Assembly (NCBI RefSeq): GCF_014651855.1 | Contig: NZ_BMXR01000003.1 | Span: forward strand, 310,001-374,000 | Source of the DNA: Saccharospirillum salsuginis | GTDB taxonomy: Bacteria; Pseudomonadota; Gammaproteobacteria; Pseudomonadales; Natronospirillaceae | DNA length: 64,000 nt | Reading direction: 5' to 3' | Part shown: positions 59,776-64,000 of the stretch, piece after piece | Layout: each line of letters begins with the position of its first letter | How positions within the stretch are numbered: position 1 is the stretch's first letter | Notes under the pieces: generated by a model | Databases searched by the model: none | Told to the model about the DNA's origin: nothing | The model's input: only the letters and a program-made list of their open reading frames with translations | Made by a program: the position numbers and the translations under genes

Positions 59776-59843
59776 TTGAACCAAAGACCGAGGACCGGTC
59801 GTCGCGGCGGGCGGTCCATCAAGCCAATTGAGGAACCGAAGCC

Positions 59844-60923
59844 ATGTCTCAGAAAGTACTCGATGTCGTCAAACCCGGTGTCGCCAACGGCGATGACCTG
59901 CAGAAGATCTTTGAAATCGCCAAGGCCGAACAATTCGCGCTGCCGGCGGTCAACTGCGTCGACACCAACACCATCAACGCCGTCCTCGAAACCGCCGCTC
60001 GTGTCAAATCGCCGGTTATCATCCAGTTCTCCAACGGCGGCGCCGGCTTCTTCGCCGGTAAAGGCCTGAAACTGGAAGGTCAGGATACCCAGGTTCTCGG
60101 CGCCATCGCCGGTGCCAAACACGTTCACACCATGGCCGAAGCCTATGGCGTCCCGGTCATTCTGCATACCGACCACGCAGCCCGTAAGCTGCTGCCCTGG
60201 ATCGACGGCCTGCTCGACGCCGGCGAGAAGTATTATGCCGAAACCGGCCGCCCGTTGTTCTCCTCGCACATGATCGACCTGTCCGAGGACAGCCTGGAAG
60301 AGAACATCGCCACCTGCGCCGAATACCTGGAACGCATGGCCAAGATGGGCATGACGCTGGAAATCGAACTGGGTGTCACCGGCGGGGAAGAAGACGGTGT
60401 CGACAACTCCGACGTCGACGCCTCCAACCTCTACACCAAACCCGAAGACGTTGCCTACGCCTACGAAAAACTGAACGCCATCAGTCCGCGTTTCACCATC
60501 GCCGCCTCCTTCGGCAACGTCCACGGTGTCTACAAGCCCGGCAACGTCAAACTGACCCCGACCATCCTGCGCGATTCCCAGAAGTACTGCTCGGAAAAAT
60601 TCGGCCTGCCGCACAACGCCCTCAACTTCGTCTTCCACGGCGGCTCCGGCTCCACCGAAGCCGAAATCGAGGAATCGATCAGCTACGGTGTCATCAAGAT
60701 GAACATCGACACCGACACCCAGTGGGCCAACTGGGACGGCGTGCGCGAGTATTACCAGCAAAACGAAGGCTACCTGCAGACCCAGATCGGCAACCCCGAT
60801 GGTGAGGACAAGCCGAACAAGAAGTACTACGACCCGCGCGTCTGGTTGCGTAAAGGGCAGGAAAGCATGAGCAAGCGTCTGGAGAAGACCTTTGCGGATT
60901 TGAATGCCTTAGACCGCAACTGA
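59844..60923 (+). CDS. fba: Class II fructose-bisphosphate aldolase
   Basis: The 359-aa zinc enzyme cleaves fructose-1,6-bisphosphate to DHAP and GAP. Metal ligands and active-site residues appear in VILHTDHAARKLLPW, EIELGVTGGEEDGVDNS, NVHGVYKPG and FHGGSGSTEAEI. Length and sequence place it with E. coli FbaA (class IIA). AGGAAC precedes the ATG. A REP-like pair and repeat copy E lie downstream. Confidence 0.96.
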   Translation: MSQKVLDVVKPGVANGDDLQKIFEIAKAEQFALPAVNCVDTNTINAVLETAARVKSPVIIQFSNGGAGFFAGKGLKLEGQDTQVLGAIAGAKHVHTMAEAYGVPVILHTDHAARKLLPWIDGLLDAGEKYYAETGRPLFSSHMIDLSEDSLEENIATCAEYLERMAKMGMTLEIELGVTGGEEDGVDNSDVDASNLYTKPEDVAYAYEKLNAISPRFTIAASFGNVHGVYKPGNVKLTPTILRDSQKYCSEKFGLPHNALNFVFHGGSGSTEAEIEESISYGVIKMNIDTDTQWANWDGVREYYQQNEGYLQTQIGNPDGEDKPNKKYYDPRVWLRKGQESMSKRLEKTFADLNALDRN

Positions 60924-60930
60924 TCGTGTT

Positions 60931-61004
60931 GTAGGAGCGTACTCCGTGCGCGACCGACTTGTGCTTAAGGCATCTCGGGAATCGCGCACGGAGTGCGCTC
61001 CTAC
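60931..61004. repeat. REP-like doublet forming a long hairpin
   Basis: GTAGGAGCGTACTCCGTGCG at the left end and the inverted CGCACGGAGTGCGCTCCTAC at the right end pair over 23 bp with one mismatch, around a loop of about 28 bases. The GTAGGAGCG start resembles REP elements found in pseudomonads, which often occur as inverted doublets (REPINs). It begins eight bases after the fba stop and probably also ends its transcript. Confidence 0.7.
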
Positions 61005-61042
61005 GTAATTCCTGCATTTGGGTTAAACCTTTAGGCGAGCGA

Positions 61043-61147
61043 CGGATGTGCGGGGTGCTTAAACGGGGATATCTGAGGCATGGATGCCGAGGCTAAGCCT
61101 ACATGGAAGTATTCACGGCGGCCCCGTTTAAGCACCCCGTGCAGCCG
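61043..61147 (+). repeat. Structured dispersed repeat, copy E (sense +)
   Basis: Arms 61043-61068 and 61122-61147 pair over 26 positions with three exceptions (two G-U, one A-G). The 53-base core (61069-61121) is the most diverged copy. P2 is GGCA-TGGA-TGCC (61077-61088), and P3 is TAC-ATGGAA-GTA (61100-61111), where both sides differ from the CCC/GGG of the other copies yet still pair. It lies downstream of fba and its REP-like doublet. Confidence 0.85.
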
Positions 61148-61169
61148 GCGCGGATTTTGGCTTGGACTG

Positions 61170-61454
61170 TCACAACCAACTGGTTTCCAATCGAAGGCTT
61201 TGCCCCTCCAGGTTGGCTTCCATCCAGTCCTCGAGGCGTTGTGTTGCCGCATCCACCTGGCCTCGATCCGTTCCGATGATCACAATGGCCGCCTCGCCCC
61301 GATCAGGCTCCGACCAGGGTGCCATGGTAAAGGCCGTATCCGGCTGCTCCCGGCAAAACCGGCGCAACGGACCGAAAGCCCGCTGAAGGTCCGTGGTATT
61401 TTGGACATTGGGAAAATAACGCTCAATTTCGACCAATCGAATGTGTAAACTCAT
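61170..61454 (-). CDS. DUF503 family protein (YlxP-like)
   Basis: From ATG 61454 the product is 94 aa, the usual length for DUF503. It starts MSLHIRLVEIERYFPNVQNT and ends LEGQSLRLETSWL, close to the LxxLELHLPxxxSLK start and the ExxWL end of YlxP. The middle AAIVIIGTDRGQVDAATQRL fits as well. YlxP is linked with ribosome-maturation genes elsewhere, but its role is unclear. It diverges from the outer-membrane protein gene at 61540 over 85 bases. Confidence 0.7.
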   Translation of the reverse strand: MSLHIRLVEIERYFPNVQNTTDLQRAFGPLRRFCREQPDTAFTMAPWSEPDRGEAAIVIIGTDRGQVDAATQRLEDWMEANLEGQSLRLETSWL

Positions 61455-61539
61455 GGCTGAATCGTGGATCCGTGTCAATTTTGATATCGTGTGTGCGGAC
61501 AACCGAAGTATTCAACATCCAGTGAAGGAAACTCGGGAG

Positions 61540-62043
61540 ATGATGGGTAATCAGAGCCAACGCCTGCTTCGAATTGTAGCGGCAATCGCCCTCGGCATGC
61601 CAACTCTCCTATGGGCCGAGCCCCACTGGAAAGTCCGAATGGACCCCGCCCTGGCCCTGGCCAACTTTCCCAATCTCGAGGTCGACCGTGCCGTTGGCGA
61701 CACGCTGTCGTTCGGCTTTATGCTGTGGCACAACAACGGTGACAATCTGTTCGAGCAGGCCCGGACGTCCGCCGGTGTCCGGATGGACTGGTTCGAAGAC
61801 TCGGTGTTCAGCGCCGGATGGCATTCGAATCTGATCCTGAAAACCGACTGGAACGAAACCGAAATCGATCGCTGGCGGCTGAAAGGTACCCAGACTTACC
61901 AGTGGGCCTGGGGGCGTTTCTTTCTGAACGCCGGTATCGGCGTTCAACTGGTAACCGGCTCCGGGGCTGACGAAAGCAGCTACTATGACTACGAATCCTG
62001 GCTGTTGCCGGCCTGGGAAATATCCATCGGCCGGTCGTTTTAG
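61540..62043 (+). CDS. Outer-membrane beta-barrel-like protein, copy 1
   Basis: From ATG 61540 the product is 167 aa with a signal peptide (cleavage after LLWAE). The mature part has alternating strands rich in Trp and Tyr and ends AWEISIGRSF with terminal Phe, as in outer-membrane barrels. VRMDPALALANFPNLEVDRAVGD aligns with IRTNPLMALGTVVNLEVDVRLGE of the next gene, so the pair are tandem paralogues. AGGAA lies upstream. Function unknown, perhaps an OmpW- or PagP-size small barrel. Confidence 0.7.
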   Translation: MMGNQSQRLLRIVAAIALGMPTLLWAEPHWKVRMDPALALANFPNLEVDRAVGDTLSFGFMLWHNNGDNLFEQARTSAGVRMDWFEDSVFSAGWHSNLILKTDWNETEIDRWRLKGTQTYQWAWGRFFLNAGIGVQLVTGSGADESSYYDYESWLLPAWEISIGRSF

Positions 62044-62055
62044 GGAGACGTTGGC

Positions 62056-62550
62056 ATGAATCGCTCGCTTGGAGTCCTTTTGCTGATCAGCCTGCTTTCT
62101 CCGGGTATCGCATCCGCGGAAGACCGACTCAATATCCGCACCAACCCCTTGATGGCACTGGGTACCGTGGTCAATCTGGAAGTGGACGTTCGCCTCGGTG
62201 AGCGCTGGGCGCTCGGGCCGGTGCTGAGCGCCAACGGCACGGAACCGGACTATCACGTCGGGTTGCGTTTGAACCGCTATGAAACCGGGACCTTCGACCA
62301 GGGTTGGTTGCTGTCCATGGCGGCGACCGGGGGCTCTGAACTCGGGGACTACAAGGTCGTCAACGACGTCTATACCGATGAGCGCGATCGTGGCTGGAAA
62401 GCCGCTCTGGGATTGAATCAGGCCTATCTGTGGCGGTGGGATACCTTCAATACGACAGTGGGCCTGGGTGCTCGGGTCGAATACCATGAACTGCAGGACC
62501 GCCTCTCCCTGCATTCCGACGTCCATTTCTCGATCGGGTGGATCCGCTGA
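62056..62550 (+). CDS. Outer-membrane beta-barrel-like protein, copy 2
   Basis: The 164-aa product has a signal peptide (cleavage after GIASA) and alternating strands (YHVGLRLNRYET, TVGLGARVEYHEL, DVHFSIGWIR). It is 12 bases downstream of its paralogue, with GGGAG in front of the ATG. The last residue is Arg after a strand, less typical than a final Phe. Similar proteins of about 160-200 aa occur as DUF3575-like or unnamed families; I cannot assign a function. Confidence 0.68.
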   Translation: MNRSLGVLLLISLLSPGIASAEDRLNIRTNPLMALGTVVNLEVDVRLGERWALGPVLSANGTEPDYHVGLRLNRYETGTFDQGWLLSMAATGGSELGDYKVVNDVYTDERDRGWKAALGLNQAYLWRWDTFNTTVGLGARVEYHELQDRLSLHSDVHFSIGWIR

Positions 62551-62687
62551 ACCGGTCCGTAAATCCCACACTACAGGCCGCCGATTGTCTCCCCTTGCAC
62601 AATGGCGACACGGGCTTGATCGAGAATGTCAATCGCCTAATCTGTAGGAACGCTTTTCCCACCCTCAGCCGCTGATAAGGACCCTCC

Positions 62688-63065
62688 ATGTTCGAGAACC
62701 TCCAGGCCATTGGTGTCACCGACACCGACAAAATCGAGAAATACACGCTGCGCACCGAAGGTGCTTACGACATTCTCAAAATCTATTACAAGCGCGACAA
62801 GCGGGAAATGTTCGCCCGCAGCGAGAAATTCAAATACCCGCGTCAGCAGAAGCGCGTCAAGGTCGACAGCGGCACCGGCAAGTACATGAACACCACCGAG
62901 ATTGCCCCGACCCTGCGCTATGTGATCGAGGAGCTGGACGCCATCGCCAAACGCGAGGTGAAGGAAACCGACGTTAAGAAGAAAATCCTCGGCGACCTGC
63001 GTCATCTCGAAAAAGTCGTTCAGAACAAGATCGAGGAAATCGAAGCCGACCTCGAGAAGCTGTGA
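62688..63065 (+). CDS. DUF3461 family protein
   Basis: The 125-aa cytoplasmic protein matches the DUF3461 pattern throughout: NLQAIGVTDTDKIEKYTLR, DILKIYYKRDKREMFARS, KFKYPRQQKRV and ILGDLRHLEKVVQNKIEEIE. It has a coiled C-terminal helix. Such proteins are widespread in gammaproteobacteria but have no known role. It stands alone, with a hairpin downstream. Confidence 0.9.
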   Translation: MFENLQAIGVTDTDKIEKYTLRTEGAYDILKIYYKRDKREMFARSEKFKYPRQQKRVKVDSGTGKYMNTTEIAPTLRYVIEELDAIAKREVKETDVKKKILGDLRHLEKVVQNKIEEIEADLEKL

Positions 63066-63091
63066 CCGCCAGACTCCCTGGCCATCCCCGC

Positions 63092-63120
63092 CGGGCGTCC
63101 CTATACTGGGCGCCCGTTCG
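63092..63120 (+). terminator. Terminator-like hairpin after the DUF3461 gene
   Basis: CGGGCGTCC and GGGCGCCCG pair over 9 positions with one G-T around CTATACT, followed by TTCGTTCC. It starts 27 bases after the stop codon. Confidence 0.6.
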
Positions 63121-63190
63121 TTCCTGATTTTCCCGCGCTGCGTCAGGACGACACCGTCCGTTCCCTGCATTTGTCGTTTTGAGGCCGCTT

Positions 63191-64000
63191 GTGCTGTCGC
63201 TGTTGCTGTTTTCGTTGCAAGTCACCGGACCGATCGCCCTGGTCGTGATTCTGGGGGTTCTGTTTCGCCGTTGGGGCTGGGTCAATGACGCCTTCGTGCA
63301 GGGTGGTTCCAAGCTTGTCTTCAACGTGGGTCTGCCCAGTCTGCTGTTCCTGAACATTGTCGGTGCGCGGCCTCAGTCCCTGCCGGGGGGCGGCATCATC
63401 CTCTTCGCTCTGATGCTGGTGGCGGGCTGGTTTTTGATTTTGTCCTGGCTGGCCCCCAGGTTGACCGCCCATCGGGACGAGCGTGGCGTTTTTGTTCAGG
63501 GCAGTTTTCGCGGCAATATGGGCATAGTCGGCCTTGCCTTCTGCCTCAACGCCTTCGGTGTCGAGGCGGCCTTGCTGGCTTCGGTGTATCTGGCCATCCT
63601 GACCCTGGCGTACAACATCCTGTCGGTGATTACGCTCAGCCATTGGTCTTCCCGGCAAACGGCCGGTCATCCGATCGTGGCCGCCATCAAGGACATCCTG
63701 CGCAACCCCCTGATCATCGCCATTCTGGTCGCAACCGGCATTGTGCTGCTCGACTGGCCGGTACCCGAGTGGGTGCTGGATACGGGCGATTACTTCGCGC
63801 GCATGACGTTGCCGTTGGCGCTGATTTGTGTCGGTGCCAGCCTGTCCTGGCAGGGGTTTGTCGAGGCCGGACGGGTGACGACCTGGGCCTCGGTGTTCAA
63901 GCTGGTGGGCATTCCGCTGACCGGCGTGTTGATCGCCCGTTGGCTGGGCTACGGCGGTATAGAACTGGGCGTTTTCTACCTGATGACCGCCGCACCGACG
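63191..64000 (+). CDS. AEC-family transporter, 3'-truncated by the window
   Basis: The reading frame is open to the window end (270 codons). The translation starts LSLLLFSLQVTGPIALVVIL and shows AEC/auxin-efflux-carrier features: GLPSLLFLNIVGA, the GSFRGNMGIVGLAF segment and RNPLIIAILVATG, with about eight membrane helices so far. GTG 63191 is the first good start; TTG 63179 is an alternative. Substrates of bacterial AEC carriers include organic acids such as malate; this one is not known. Confidence 0.8.
   Translation, partial: MLSLLLFSLQVTGPIALVVILGVLFRRWGWVNDAFVQGGSKLVFNVGLPSLLFLNIVGARPQSLPGGGIILFALMLVAGWFLILSWLAPRLTAHRDERGVFVQGSFRGNMGIVGLAFCLNAFGVEAALLASVYLAILTLAYNILSVITLSHWSSRQTAGHPIVAAIKDILRNPLIIAILVATGIVLLDWPVPEWVLDTGDYFARMTLPLALICVGASLSWQGFVEAGRVTTWASVFKLVGIPLTGVLIARWLGYGGIELGVFYLMTAAPT

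Overview
The window looks like a GC-rich chromosome segment from a marine or salt-tolerant gammaproteobacterium of the Oceanospirillales/Pseudomonadales type. Three things suggest this: an ectoine TRAP transporter set matching Halomonas TeaABCD, a mannan-degradation locus, and the housekeeping block hemF-tsaC-dprA-LysM / def-fmt-rsmB-trkA ... glyQ-glyS, which resembles the oriC-proximal region of Pseudomonas. A family such as Saccharospirillaceae is possible, but I cannot fix the genus. No rRNA, tRNA, CRISPR array, prophage or insertion sequence was seen.

Layout. 1-4000: tail of an outer-membrane barrel gene, bfd under a possible Fur box, a DUF917 enzyme, a hybrid histidine kinase and a TrhA-type membrane protein. 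4100-18000: a mannan/manno-oligosaccharide locus. The minus arm carries a sugar-binding protein, two ABC permeases, a DUF624 membrane protein, a cellobiose/mannobiose 2-epimerase-like enzyme and a GH26 mannanase lipoprotein. The plus arm carries a GH2 beta-mannosidase, a LacI regulator, a fructokinase and a mannose isomerase. Four copies of a palindromic operator (core TCGTAACGTTACGA, one degenerate) mark the promoters, so one LacI protein probably controls the locus. The implied route is mannan -> manno-oligosaccharide -> mannose -> fructose -> fructose-6-P. No ABC ATPase is present.

18000-27000: a PEP-CTERM protein behind a good sigma-54 promoter, two related low-GC lipoproteins, a large Cache-HAMP-GAF-HD-GYP protein, and a Spy-like chaperone beside BaeR/BaeS. 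27000-37600: cpdB, a regulator with two HTH modules, glpE, teaABCD, and an operon of an MDR oxidoreductase plus a proline-racemase-family enzyme with a Ser/Thr active-site pair. 37900-52000: the housekeeping block. 52000-64000: PlsC, Hpt-HD-GYP, a DsbA-like protein, DUF924, a pseudo-M48 membrane protein, udk, pgk, fba, DUF503, two paralogous outer-membrane proteins, DUF3461 and a partial AEC transporter.

The most striking non-coding feature is a family of five dispersed elements (27267-27371, 37648-37759, 39495-39603, 45172-45268, 61043-61147). Each has a conserved core of 52-53 nt with two small hairpins, closed by an inverted-repeat stem of 22-30 bp. Stem sequence differs from copy to copy but pairing is kept, one copy being a perfect 30-bp repeat. 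All six transition-type mismatches in the stems become G-U pairs only on the core-sense strand, and where both flanking genes share a direction the core follows it. This points to a transcribed, structured RNA element that I cannot match to a family I know. A second, REP-like hairpin pair lies just after fba.
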